A stretch of DNA of 45,196 nucleotides from NCBI RefSeq assembly GCF_001437125.1, contig NZ_JQCA01000032.1, positions 1-45,196 of the forward strand. The letters are read 5' to 3'. The first letter of the stretch is position 1; every line of letters begins with the position of its first letter. The stretch is from Levilactobacillus paucivorans (GTDB taxonomy: Bacteria; Bacillota; Bacilli; Lactobacillales; Lactobacillaceae). The position numbers were made by a program, and so were the translations under genes. This document shows, piece by piece, positions 8,052 to 16,411 of this stretch. The notes under the pieces are model-generated. The model had not been told where the DNA came from. It did no database searches and saw only the letters and a program-made list of their open reading frames with translations.

Positions 8052-9002
8052 TTAAGGTAAATCGTTACCAGCAGCGAAGTAGACGTCGTACCATTCCTGC
8101 TTGGTCAAGGTAACATCGGCACCAGCCGCACTGTCCTTGATGTGAGCAGGAGTCATCGTTCCCAGTAAGACTTGTAAGTTGGCAGGGTGGCGTAGAATCC
8201 AGGCCACGGCAATCCCGTTCTTGGAAACACCATACTTGTCAGCTAACTTCTGTAATTCGGCATTTAATTCAGGGTACTTCGGGTCATTGATAAACATCCC
8301 AGCGAAGAGACCGTATTGGAATGGCGACCAAGCCTGAACCGTCACATGCTTACGGCGGGCGTATTCCAACATCCCCAAGTCATTGGAGGTTGGCTTGTCG
8401 TCCATGTTAACGTGCAGACCAGCGGCAACCATGCCCGCGTGAGCGGCACTGAATTGAAGTTGGTTAAAAATTAACTTTTGGTCGACGGCTTCTTGTAACA
8501 TTTCGAATTGTTGAACGTTAAAGTTAGAAACCCCAAAGTGACGAACCTTACCTGCAGCCTGCAAGGTGTTGAAGGCATCGGCAATTTCTTCGGGTTCCAT
8601 CAGTGGATCTGGCCGGTGAAGCAGGAAGGAGTCGAGGTAGTCGATCCCCATCCGTGACAAGATGCCATCAACCGCATCGATCAGGTGTTGCTTCGAGAAG
8701 TCATAACGCTTACCGAAGACCAGGTCGTCGTGACTCCGTTCGGGGTCGACGATGATGCCACCCTTGGATTGAATGTAGAAGTCGTCTCGGGATAGTCCGG
8801 AAGCCTTCAAGGCCCCGCCAAAGACTTCTTCAGACTTACCGTTGACATAAATATCTGCGGAGTCGATGTAAGTAATTCCGGCATCGTGAGCGGCTTCGAG
8901 GGCGTTCACTGCGGCTGGTTGATCGAGAACACCCATCCGCATGATTCCTAAGGCAACTGCGGAAGATTGCCAGTTTGTCCCACCTAAACGTAATTGTTTC
9001 AT
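8052..9002 (-). CDS. Aldo/keto reductase
   Basis: 316 aa from the ATG at 9002, which is preceded by aaaggagttttattg; a longer in-frame start at 9065 has no ribosome site. It has the (beta/alpha)8 AKR pattern: Asp-Tyr catalytic region YIDSADIYVNGKSEEVFGGAL near residues 45-65, catalytic Lys/His region QSKGGI and DSFLLHRPDPL, and cofactor-binding GVSNFNVQQFEMLQ and NGIAVAWILRHP. The branch (YdhF-like) acts as an NADPH-dependent oxidoreductase on carbonyl compounds in the cytosol. It has its own terminator and is divergent from the ABC operon at 9199. The natural substrate is not predictable. Confidence 0.9.
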   Translation of the reverse strand: MKQLRLGGTNWQSSAVALGIMRMGVLDQPAAVNALEAAHDAGITYIDSADIYVNGKSEEVFGGALKASGLSRDDFYIQSKGGIIVDPERSHDDLVFGKRYDFSKQHLIDAVDGILSRMGIDYLDSFLLHRPDPLMEPEEIADAFNTLQAAGKVRHFGVSNFNVQQFEMLQEAVDQKLIFNQLQFSAAHAGMVAAGLHVNMDDKPTSNDLGMLEYARRKHVTVQAWSPFQYGLFAGMFINDPKYPELNAELQKLADKYGVSKNGIAVAWILRHPANLQVLLGTMTPAHIKDSAAGADVTLTKQEWYDVYFAAGNDLP

Positions 9003-9103
9003 CAATAAAACTCCTTTATCAAACAGATTTACAAATCCACTAATAATCTTACCGCAGATTACCATAGATTTCGCGTGAAAGCCCTTTATTTATCAGAAAA
9101 TGG

Positions 9104-9152
9104 TTGACTTTGTTCGGAGAACCGTTATAGTTAATTACACAAGTAACTAACC
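9104..9152 (+). promoter_or_regulatory. Promoter and candidate YtrA operator of the BceAB-like operon
   Basis: -35 TTGACT (9104-9109), 16-nt spacer, -10 TATAGT (9126-9131). An inverted repeat AGTTAATTAC-acaa-GTAACTAACC (9129-9138 / 9143-9152; 8 of 10 pairs) starts inside the -10 box. Binding there would block RNA polymerase. The operon's last gene, a GntR/YtrA-type repressor, is the likely binder (inference). Confidence 0.65.
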
Positions 9153-9198
9153 AACACACGTAATCAAACTTAATCTAAAGAGTAAGGGGATTTTAATC

Positions 9199-9960
9199 AT
9201 GACAAGCAGTAACGCAGTGGTCGACGTACACGGCCTGGAAAAAACGTATGGAAAAGTCAACGAACGGCAGTATCAGGCCTTGAAGGGGCTAAACTTTCAG
9301 GTGGCCTCCGGTGAATTTGTTGGGATCATGGGCGCCTCTGGTTCCGGGAAGACCACGCTGCTGAACATGCTGTCGACGCTAGACGTCCCCACCAAGGGTG
9401 ATGTGATCGTTAACGGTCACGATGTGACGAAGATGCGGGGAAATCAGCTCGCAGACTTTCGAGCACAAGAGGTCGGCTTTATTTTCCAAGACTTTAACCT
9501 GCTAGAAAGCCTAACAGCTGAAGAAAATATCGGTTTGCCACTGGCGTTGAAGGGGACCTCTTCCAAGATTATGGATCAGGCCATTCACGAAGTGGCGGAG
9601 ACCCTGTCCATCGCTGATCTTTTACAGAAATATCCATCTGAGTTATCTGGGGGCCAAAAGCAACGGGTGGCGGCGGCCAGAGCGATCGTGCATCACCCTT
9701 CAATCCTGATGGGTGACGAACCCACGGGTGCCTTGGATTCTACGAGTGCCAGAGAGTTGTTAGATCTCTTGACGACCATCAACCAAGAACAACACATGTC
9801 GGTCTTACTTGTCACCCACGATCCGTTCTCCGCCAGCTTCTGTCAACGTATCCTCTTTATCAAGGATGGGTTGATTGGTTCAGAGATTCGGCGTGGCGAT
9901 CAGGACCGGAGTGCTTTTTACCAGCAGATCTTAAATGAGCTGGGCACGTTTAACGAGTAG
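9199..9960 (+). CDS. ABC transporter ATP-binding protein (BceA/MacB type)
   Basis: 253 aa. Walker A GASGSGKTT (about residues 50-58), Q-loop FQDFNLLESLTAEENI, signature LSGGQKQRVAAARA, Walker B SILMGDEPTGALD and H-loop VTHDPFSA are all intact. This is the class of small ATPases that pair with FtsX-fold permeases and act as mechanotransducers or in peptide-antibiotic resistance. The start is ATG with aaggggatttta before it. It is followed after 11 nt by the permease and then by a GntR regulator. No histidine kinase or response regulator lies nearby. Confidence 0.92.
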   Translation: MTSSNAVVDVHGLEKTYGKVNERQYQALKGLNFQVASGEFVGIMGASGSGKTTLLNMLSTLDVPTKGDVIVNGHDVTKMRGNQLADFRAQEVGFIFQDFNLLESLTAEENIGLPLALKGTSSKIMDQAIHEVAETLSIADLLQKYPSELSGGQKQRVAAARAIVHHPSILMGDEPTGALDSTSARELLDLLTTINQEQHMSVLLVTHDPFSASFCQRILFIKDGLIGSEIRRGDQDRSAFYQQILNELGTFNE

Positions 9961-9971
9961 GGGGGAAACAC

Positions 9972-11792
9972 ATGTTAGGAAAATTAGCGCTAGCCGGAAT
10001 TAAGAACCGGCGTCGCGACTATCTGGTGCTTCTGGCCGGATTAACCATGTCCGCGGCAATCTTCTATATGTTTGCGAACCTCGCTACCAACAAAGCCTTC
10101 GTTAAGGCCAATGGGGTGGTTGGCCAATCCATGCTCATCTTTGGTTTCGGGGCCGTTCTCTTGATTTTGATTACCATTGTCTACATTATGTATGCCAATA
10201 GTTTCCTACTTAGTATGCGGCAACATGACTATGGCCTCTTCATGATGTTGGGCGCTAAGAAACGGCGGATTGGCCAGTTGGTCTTCCTGGAAACGTTGAT
10301 CTTAGGAGCGGTAGCGACAGCTATCGGGATTGTCCTGGGACTACTTATGAGTCGCTTCCTCGTCGGCTTCCTGCTAAATGCCTTGGGATTACATTTAGCA
10401 CACCTGGAGTCCTTCTATTTGCCGGCGATCATCGCGACGGCCGTGCTGTATGTGGGCCTGTTTATCTTGGCCTCGCTATTCAACTTGGTTAAGTTGACGC
10501 GGACCACGGTTCTCAAGCTCCTGCATACCGATGAACAGGCCAATCAACCACAGGTTAAGCCCATCCGGCAGATGATTGCCGGTATCGTGGGGATTGTGTT
10601 ATTAGCTGCGGGTTACTGGGCGTTAGCCAATATTAAAGCATTTCAGATAGCGGCTATTCCATTTGCCATCGTGACAATTACCTTGGGAACTTACCTGTTA
10701 TTCAGAGCGACGCTGTTGACCATCATTCGGTGGTTACGCCAGACCAAGTGGGCTAAGAAGCACCTCAATGGGTTCCTGATGGGCCAACTGAACTTCCGGG
10801 TCTACAACTACACACGGATGTTGACGATTGTTTCTCTGCTCTTTGCCATGGACTTAGGTGCCATCACGGTGGGGTCCGGTTACCATCGCCAATTACCAAT
10901 GATGGCTGATAGTCTGGGATCTTATACGGTAGCCATTCATGATAAGACAGCTAAGGAACAGCAGTTGATTAGCAAGCTGGACGTGGCACATCAAGCCACT
11001 TACACCCAGAAGCGCCAAGGGAAGACGGTATTTTACAATGCCGCAGAGTTCAAGCAACAACCTTATGAATTCAACGAAGGCGAAATGACCCCTAAATATG
11101 AAAAGAAGACGGCTGCACAGATGAAATCGACTGACCTTAACAGCCTCGATTTCTTGAACCTAGCTGTATTGGGTCAGAACAATCTGTACGCGCCGAAGAT
11201 GTTGAGCGCGACCAAGTTTGCCCGGCAATCTGGGAAGACTGTTCCGGTGACGACGATTCGCGTCAAAAACATCGAGAAGGATCGTACAACCTTGAAGAAA
11301 CTCAACCAGTTAGAACTGGCGCGCTTCCCACATGCCAGTGAACTGACCGTTGGGAATTATCAGTCTTACGAACTCATGCTGGCCTTCTTCGGTGGTCTCG
11401 AGTTCATGGGCTACTTCCTGGGAATTGCGTTCCTAGCAATGTTGGCTTCCTGCCTGATGTTTAAGATTCTCTCCGGTGCTCCCGGCGACAAGCGACGTTA
11501 CCGGATGCTTTACAAGGTTGGGGTCCGCCACAACCTGATGCGTAACGGGATCGCAAAAGAAATTGGGATTTTATTCATGATTCCTGGTATCATGGGAGTA
11601 ATCGATGTGTTGTTCGGTCTCCAAATGTTTAAGCCGTTGATGCCCAAGCCCATGAGTCCCTATCTGGGAATCGGGAGTACGTTTGCCATCTTCATCGGGT
11701 TGTATGCGATTTATTATCTCATTACGCTCGCCCTATATTGGCAAATTGTGTTGCCTCAGGCTCCGGCCCAAGCTCAAGCGGAACACAAGTGA
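9972..11792 (+). CDS. FtsX-fold ABC permease (BceB-like)
   Basis: 606 aa, close to the usual BceB size. By eye there are about ten membrane segments: one at residues 15-35, a first FtsX block up to about 180, a middle block to about 310, then an extracellular domain of roughly 190 residues (about 310-490), then a final FtsX block. That topology is typical of permeases for bacitracin/lantibiotic resistance modules, where the outer domain senses the peptide-lipid complex. A ggggggaaacac ribosome site precedes the ATG. A role in protection from a cell-wall-active peptide is family inference; the regulator type differs from classic Bce modules. Confidence 0.88.
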   Translation: MLGKLALAGIKNRRRDYLVLLAGLTMSAAIFYMFANLATNKAFVKANGVVGQSMLIFGFGAVLLILITIVYIMYANSFLLSMRQHDYGLFMMLGAKKRRIGQLVFLETLILGAVATAIGIVLGLLMSRFLVGFLLNALGLHLAHLESFYLPAIIATAVLYVGLFILASLFNLVKLTRTTVLKLLHTDEQANQPQVKPIRQMIAGIVGIVLLAAGYWALANIKAFQIAAIPFAIVTITLGTYLLFRATLLTIIRWLRQTKWAKKHLNGFLMGQLNFRVYNYTRMLTIVSLLFAMDLGAITVGSGYHRQLPMMADSLGSYTVAIHDKTAKEQQLISKLDVAHQATYTQKRQGKTVFYNAAEFKQQPYEFNEGEMTPKYEKKTAAQMKSTDLNSLDFLNLAVLGQNNLYAPKMLSATKFARQSGKTVPVTTIRVKNIEKDRTTLKKLNQLELARFPHASELTVGNYQSYELMLAFFGGLEFMGYFLGIAFLAMLASCLMFKILSGAPGDKRRYRMLYKVGVRHNLMRNGIAKEIGILFMIPGIMGVIDVLFGLQMFKPLMPKPMSPYLGIGSTFAIFIGLYAIYYLITLALYWQIVLPQAPAQAQAEHK

Positions 11793-11818
11793 GTTCATAA
11801 AGAATGTGGGAATGAAAA

Positions 11819-12187
11819 ATGAAATTTAACTTCGATAGTCCGGAACCAATCTATCTGCAAGTCGCAGAACAGGTGGAGGAAGCCATCTTTACCGGAATCT
11901 ATCGGGCGGGGGAACAGGTGCCGTCCACGACTGAGATGTCCAAAGAATTTCATATTAATCCGGCGACGGTTTTAAAGGGGATTAACCGACTCGTTGCGGC
12001 AGGTGTGATTGAAAAGCGCCGTGGCGTAGGGATGTTCGTCACCCCAGACGCCGAAAAGACGATACGTGAGAAGCGGCGGGCAGAATTCTACGACCGCTAC
12101 GTCAGTCGTTTCACGAGTGAGGCCCGTAAACTCAATCTGTCGGAAGACGAGTTAATTGAATTGATTCGGCGCGGCTATGAAGCTTGA
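11819..12187 (+). CDS. GntR-family regulator, YtrA subfamily
   Basis: 122 aa: N-terminal winged helix (IYLQVAEQVEEAIFTGIYRAGEQVPSTTEMSKEF with recognition region INPATVLKGINRL, wing RRGVGMFV) and a short helical tail (about residues 78-122) in place of a large effector domain, which defines the YtrA subfamily. Members usually repress the ABC operon that encodes them. It is the third gene of the operon, 26 nt after the permease. The inverted repeat over the operon's -10 box is the obvious target. Confidence 0.88.
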   Translation: MKFNFDSPEPIYLQVAEQVEEAIFTGIYRAGEQVPSTTEMSKEFHINPATVLKGINRLVAAGVIEKRRGVGMFVTPDAEKTIREKRRAEFYDRYVSRFTSEARKLNLSEDELIELIRRGYEA

Positions 12188-12242
12188 GGGTGTTAGGCGG
12201 AATTGACTGCCTGCTGACGCACGTTTCGACAATCTAAAATCA
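12187..12242 (+). repeat. Palindromic intergenic element, short form (copy D)
   Basis: Contains the family marks TTAGGCGGAATTGACTGCC and GCACGTTTCGACAATCTAAA. It begins at the GntR stop codon. The central arms seen in long copies are missing; the remaining arms can still pair (GTG..AGGC with GCCT..CAC). Compare copies at 12300, 17952, 22140, 23551 and 26971. Confidence 0.65.
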
Positions 12243-12248
12243 AAGAGG

Positions 12249-12280
12249 TAGGGGTCTGAGACAAAAGTCTCAGACCCCTA
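12249..12280. terminator. Perfect 14-bp hairpin without T tract
   Basis: TAGGGGTCTGAGAC pairs perfectly with GTCTCAGACCCCTA around AAAA. No T run follows on either strand, so it is not a classic intrinsic terminator, although stems of this kind are common after lactobacillus genes. It may protect the 3' end of the ABC operon mRNA. Confidence 0.5.
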
Positions 12281-12299
12281 TTGCGTTCCGAACGTTTAT

Positions 12300-12421
12300 A
12301 GTTGAAACGACCGGCAAATGGCGACTGATTCCGCTTAACTCCGGTAGACAAGCAATCCAAGGCTGGAATTATTCATCTATCGACGTTAAGGCACATTGAC
12401 TAATCGCCACTTGTCACACTC
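12300..12421 (-). repeat. Palindromic intergenic element, long form, reversed (copy F)
   Basis: Read on the minus strand it runs GAGTGTGACAAGTGGCGATT ... CCTTAACGTCGATAG ... GAGTTAAGCGGAATCAGTCGCC ... CGTTTCAACTATAAA, matching the family order. It occupies most of the 355-nt gap before the HesB-like gene together with copy D and the 14-bp hairpin. Confidence 0.65.
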
Positions 12422-12462
12422 GTCTTTCATTTTCACCAGGGTGGGGGTTAAAGTCGGTTTAG

Positions 12463-12491
12463 TTTACAATTCTCAATTTTCCTCGTATAGT
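12463..12491 (+). promoter_or_regulatory. Promoter of the HesB-like gene
   Basis: -35 TTTACA (12463-12468), 17-nt spacer, -10 TATAGT (12486-12491); ATG follows 51 nt later. Confidence 0.65.
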
Positions 12492-12542
12492 AGATTGCGT
12501 ACAATTGATTAGTGCATTCATCCAAGAAAGAGGGAACGACTC

Positions 12543-12947
12543 ATGAACATTACAATTAAGGACGCCGCTCAGGCTTATCTGGCGGCTCACGTTCAGCCCA
12601 ATATGACGCTGTTACTAACCACGGATGACGGGTCCAATCGGTATTCGACGGTCGGGGGGACTTGTGCCATCGGTGACAAGTTCCAATTTGTCGCCTTGAC
12701 CGAGGATGATGCTAACTATCCGTTAACTGTTGACAATAATGCCGGTTTGACGATTCGAACGAATGCTGACACGGCTCTGTACCTGGGTAATGGTTTAATC
12801 TTGGATCGGGTCTTTAATCAGTTATCATTGCGAGATGATACTGGTGTGCTGGACAGTGCCGTGGGCTTGATAACCTATACGGCGCAAGAGAAGTCCGACT
12901 TGGACCTGAAGCGAGAGATGCAGACGTTAGGTACCCGAATTTGCTAA
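12543..12947 (+). CDS. HesB/IscA-like (Fe-S_biosyn domain) protein of lactobacillus type
   Basis: 134 aa. ITIKDAAQAYLAAH..., LLLTTDDGSN, GGTCAIGDKFQFVAL and a NNAGLTIRTN core resemble the short HesB-like proteins that lactobacilli carry under the iron-sulfur cluster biosynthesis domain name. The classic C-terminal CxC metal ligands of IscA/SufA are absent; only Cys in GGTCAIGD and the terminal RIC remain. So classical A-type scaffold activity is doubtful. A gaaagagggaacgactc ribosome site precedes the ATG. It is a single gene with its own promoter and terminator. Confidence 0.65.
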   Translation: MNITIKDAAQAYLAAHVQPNMTLLLTTDDGSNRYSTVGGTCAIGDKFQFVALTEDDANYPLTVDNNAGLTIRTNADTALYLGNGLILDRVFNQLSLRDDTGVLDSAVGLITYTAQEKSDLDLKREMQTLGTRIC

Positions 12948-12958
12948 GAAATTTGATG

Positions 12959-12986
12959 AGGTCTGGACAGTCGTCCAGGCCTTTTT
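12959..12986 (+). terminator. Terminator of the HesB-like gene
   Basis: AGGTCTGGAC / GTCCAGGCC stem with a 4-nt loop followed by TTTTT. Confidence 0.85.
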
Positions 12987-13036
12987 AATTTGCGCTAAGT
13001 GTGCCCCCTCAGATCGATCGACTTGTCCCAACACTA

Positions 13037-13066
13037 TTGCCAATTTAGTAGGCGTGCGCGTATACT
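13037..13066 (+). promoter_or_regulatory. Promoter of the LPQTN adhesin
   Basis: -35 TTGCCA (13037-13042), 18-nt spacer, -10 TATACT (13061-13066), 33 nt before the TTG start. Confidence 0.6.
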
Positions 13067-13099
13067 TTAACTACGTAAATGTTGCGGGAGGGGATTTTT

Positions 13100-14386
13100 T
13101 TGACGAAGAACAATAAATTTTGGCGACTAGTTGTGGGGCTCGTTAGTTTAGCACTGCTCCTAATTGTCAGCCAAGTTGCCACGCCAGCTCAAGCGGCAAC
13201 TAATCATAATGGGGCCGACTTTACCACGTCGGCTAGCGTAACCAATGGCCCAGATTTTAAACACAAAGATACGATTAAAGTTCAATACAACTTGGACTTT
13301 GGGAACACGCCGATTAAAAGTGGCGATACCATTACCCTGGATTTTCCAGAGAATCTGAAAGGGAAGACGCCAGGGGATACTTTCAAAGTCTATGATGAAA
13401 AGGGTGTTGTGATCGGGGAAGCGGTTGTTTCCGATACCGGAGTGGTCATCACCATGAATGATAAACTCGAAGGAAAAACCAATGACAAGTTGACCTTGAA
13501 TCTCGACACGAAGTACCGTTACGAAGATACGGGAGAAAAAGATGTTAATTTCCCACTCGAAAACAATGGGAGTAGCACCTCACAAATTAACGTTGTCTCT
13601 GATGAAGCTAACTTGTCAAAGAAGGGCGTCATCCAAGATGATGGGACCATCAAGTGGACCATTTTGGTTGACCGCCGCGAAGTTGATCTGAAAAATCTAA
13701 AGATTAGCGATACCATTGGGAGCAATCAAGAATTGATCCCGGGTGTGACTGTCAGTGATGGTGAATGGTCAACGACGACGAGTTATAAGCGAAAGAAGCC
13801 AGCCTTGGTAGAGGGCAAAGACTATGACGTGAACTACAAGGACAATGGCTTTGATATGACCTTTAATGACACGGTAGATCACTTGATTGTGATTGACTAC
13901 TACACCAAGATTACCGATCCGGCACTGATTGACTCCGGCTATAAATTTAAAAACAACGCCGTGATGAATTGGGGCGGTGGCGTCAATGGTGGGCCTAACT
14001 CCGAAGAAGCTAACGGCAATGTCTCATCTTCTAATGGGAACAGTGGGTCCGGTGGTGGGGACCACGTCGATCCCGATGGTAACCATGAAACCGACGAAGG
14101 AGATCCCGATGAAGAGACTGGTACCGGGACGGACGACGTCGATGGTGGTTTCGTTGAGGACAAGGTGACGACGGATAAGGACAAGAAGACACCTGCCAAG
14201 ACGAGTCCAGCCAAGCCTAACAAGAAGGTGGTCGCTAAGGCTACGACAACGCAAACCGCTGGCAAGACGACTGCTAACAAGAACACTAAGTTACCACAAA
14301 CGAATGACCGGAATGGGTGGTTCGTCACGGTTGCTGGATTCTTAACTTTGATTTCACTGAGTGCTGTTTTACGGCGTCGGTTCTAG
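13100..14386 (+). CDS. LPxTG-type (LPQTN) cell-wall adhesin with collagen-binding/Ig-like fold
   Basis: 428 aa from a TTG at 13100, chosen because gggaggggat lies just upstream inside the longer reading frame that starts at 13079. Signal peptide ends TPAQA. The next ~100 residues (TNGPDFKHKDTIKVQYNLDF, SGDTITLDFPENL) match the DEv-IgG/collagen-binding adhesin fold, followed by a second beta domain to about residue 280. Then comes a Gly/Ser/Asp/Glu-rich linker, a Lys/Thr/Pro wall-spanning stretch, and the sorting signal LPQTND, a hydrophobic segment and RRRF. LPQT is the usual sortase A form in many lactobacilli. It likely binds host or matrix protein; the ligand is unknown. No sortase gene is in the window. 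Confidence 0.85.
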   Translation: MTKNNKFWRLVVGLVSLALLLIVSQVATPAQAATNHNGADFTTSASVTNGPDFKHKDTIKVQYNLDFGNTPIKSGDTITLDFPENLKGKTPGDTFKVYDEKGVVIGEAVVSDTGVVITMNDKLEGKTNDKLTLNLDTKYRYEDTGEKDVNFPLENNGSSTSQINVVSDEANLSKKGVIQDDGTIKWTILVDRREVDLKNLKISDTIGSNQELIPGVTVSDGEWSTTTSYKRKKPALVEGKDYDVNYKDNGFDMTFNDTVDHLIVIDYYTKITDPALIDSGYKFKNNAVMNWGGGVNGGPNSEEANGNVSSSNGNSGSGGGDHVDPDGNHETDEGDPDEETGTGTDDVDGGFVEDKVTTDKDKKTPAKTSPAKPNKKVVAKATTTQTAGKTTANKNTKLPQTNDRNGWFVTVAGFLTLISLSAVLRRRF

Positions 14387-14408
14387 TCATTGAATTGAAT
14401 GAATTTCG

Positions 14409-14440
14409 AAAGCCTGAGCAAATTTGTTCGGGCTTTTAAT
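14409..14440 (+). terminator. Terminator of the adhesin gene
   Basis: AAAGCCTGAGCA / TGTTCGGGCTTT stem with G-U pairs and a 4-nt loop, then TTTTAATTT. Confidence 0.8.
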
Positions 14441-14519
14441 TTAGAATGATTATTAAGTGGAAAACGGCACAAGCTCTGTTATACTCAGGGTAAAAGGAAC
14501 GGTCGAGGAGGATGCGTGG

Positions 14520-16313
14520 ATGAAACGATTACGACAATACAAGGAATTCTGGGCAGTGATAACGCTCGGAGTCATCGCATTAGGACTCCAATTTGGGTTA
14601 CAGCGCGCTAACCTGGCTCAGATCTTAATTACGGCGTTTGGGTTACTACTGGCACTGCTGATGCTTGTGGAAATGGTTCAGACCCTACGTTCCGGAAAAT
14701 TTGGGATTGACCTGTTGGCGATTACGGCGGTCCTAGCAACCCTAGCCGTCGGCGAATATTGGGCGGCGCTGATCGTGTTACTAATGTTGACTGGTGGGGA
14801 CGCGCTGGAAGACTTTGCGGCGCGTAAGGCCAACAGTGAACTTCAGGAGCTGCTAAATAATTCGCCCCAGATTGCTCATCGAGCCGGGGACGAATCCTGG
14901 GAAGACGTTGCTGTCGGTGAAATTTCCGTGGGCGATCGCCTCCTGGTTAAGCCTGGTGAGGTGATGCCCGTGGACGGAACATTGCTGACGGGGCCAACCT
15001 CGGTCAATGAGTCCTCACTGACGGGGGAAGCTCGGCCAATAGACAAGCAAGTCGGAATGACCGTGATGTCCGGGAGCTTGAACGGTGAGGCTGCGGTGGA
15101 ACTTAGAGCCGATCAGACGGCCGATAACAGTCAGTACCAAAACATCGTCCGGCTGGTTAAACAAGCCGAGGAACGGCCGGCAAAGTTCGTTCGGTTGGCC
15201 GACCGGTATGCAGTGCCCTTTACCCTATTAGCTTATGTGATCGCGGGGATTGCCTGGGCGGTGTCAAAGGACCCCGTGCGGTTTGCCGAAGTCTTGGTCG
15301 TCGCTTCACCTTGCCCACTGATTTTAGCAGCACCGATTGCTCTGATCTCGGGGATGAGTCGGGCTAGTCGAAATGGAATTATCGTGAAGACTGGGACGAC
15401 GTTAGAAAAGTTAGCCAAGGTTAAAACGGTGGCCTTCGATAAGACCGGAACGATTACCCAAGGACGTCTTGTGGTGGATCGGGTGGTGCCCGTCACTGCG
15501 CTCAGTAGTGATCGACTCCTCCAGTTCGCGGCGAGTGCTGAACAGCACTCGGGTCACGTCTTGGCGCAGTCGCTAGTTGCCGCTAACCAGGAACCACTTC
15601 TAGAAGCCAGTGGGGTCAATGAGACCACGGCTCAAGGAGTGGCGGCGACGATCGACGGGCAAGCGGTCCGCGTCGGTAAGCGCAGCTTTGTCACCGAAAA
15701 TAAAGTGGAACAGCCGGACCAAACAGCGGTATACGTAGCCGTGGCTGGTATTTATCAAGGGTACGTGAGCTTCACCGATCGCGTTCGGCCTGAGGCACAA
15801 GCGACTATGGGCGTTTTGCGTGACACCGGTGTGGAACACCTCCTCATGATTTCCGGGGACCGCCGTGCCGTAGCGGAAATTATCGCTAAAGAAGTTGGGA
15901 TCGACCAGGTTCACGCGGAGTGTTTGCCGGCCGATAAAATTAAGGTGTTGGCGGATCTCCCAGTCGAACAGTTACCAGTCGCGATGGTTGGAGACGGAAT
16001 TAACGATGCCCCATCACTGGCAACGGCCGATGTTGGCATTGCCATGGGAGCACACGGTGCCACGGCGGCCAGCGAGTCCGCCGATGCGGTGGTCCTCAAG
16101 GATGATTTGACGCGGGTCAGTGTGGCCAGAAAGATTGCGCAGGATACGATGCGGGTGGCAAAACAAGCCGTCTTGATTGGAATTTTTATCTGTACCGGAT
16201 TGATGCTGATTGCTAGCTTTGGGGTGATTCCCGCCATCGTTGGGGCTGTCTTTCAGGAAGTTGTTGACACCGTCACCATCCTCTATGCCTTGCGGGCCCG
16301 AGTGGATCGCTAG
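14520..16313 (+). CDS. P1B-type heavy-metal translocating ATPase without HMA domain
   Basis: 597 aa from the ATG at 14520 (gaggaggatgcgtgg upstream); the longer GTG frame at 14457 overlaps the -10 TATACT. Actuator TGE at 168-170, ion-site SPC at 263-265 (SPCPLILAAPIALISG), phosphorylation DKTGT at 307-311, hinge VGDGINDAP. There is no N-terminal CxxC/HMA metal-binding domain. The nucleotide-domain HP pair of the family reads HV (H346-V347). The cation-exporting branch with S/T-P-C-P is common in lactic and actinobacteria, with cadmium, zinc, cobalt or manganese all possible. The multicopper oxidase downstream suggests metal stress but has its own promoter. Confidence 0.88.
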   Translation: MKRLRQYKEFWAVITLGVIALGLQFGLQRANLAQILITAFGLLLALLMLVEMVQTLRSGKFGIDLLAITAVLATLAVGEYWAALIVLLMLTGGDALEDFAARKANSELQELLNNSPQIAHRAGDESWEDVAVGEISVGDRLLVKPGEVMPVDGTLLTGPTSVNESSLTGEARPIDKQVGMTVMSGSLNGEAAVELRADQTADNSQYQNIVRLVKQAEERPAKFVRLADRYAVPFTLLAYVIAGIAWAVSKDPVRFAEVLVVASPCPLILAAPIALISGMSRASRNGIIVKTGTTLEKLAKVKTVAFDKTGTITQGRLVVDRVVPVTALSSDRLLQFAASAEQHSGHVLAQSLVAANQEPLLEASGVNETTAQGVAATIDGQAVRVGKRSFVTENKVEQPDQTAVYVAVAGIYQGYVSFTDRVRPEAQATMGVLRDTGVEHLLMISGDRRAVAEIIAKEVGIDQVHAECLPADKIKVLADLPVEQLPVAMVGDGINDAPSLATADVGIAMGAHGATAASESADAVVLKDDLTRVSVARKIAQDTMRVAKQAVLIGIFICTGLMLIASFGVIPAIVGAVFQEVVDTVTILYALRARVDR

Positions 16314-16337
16314 GCACCCACTTGGAGAGAACGTTAC

Positions 16338-16367
16338 TTTCCTAAGCCAGGTCGATTGCGGTATGAT
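16338..16367 (+). promoter_or_regulatory. Promoter of the multicopper oxidase
   Basis: -35-like TTTCCT (16338-16343), 18-nt spacer, -10 TATGAT (16362-16367). No CopY-type TACAnnTGTA box is seen. Confidence 0.5.
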
Positions 16368-16411
16368 AAAGCTGTAAGTGGTTTCAATTAAATCGAAGAG
16401 GAGCCTGAAAG

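Noticed and set aside
13939-14328. Long antisense reading frame within the adhesin gene
   Set aside because: It is a by-product of the Gly/Ser/Asp/Lys-rich coding strand; no start signals, and low-complexity composition.
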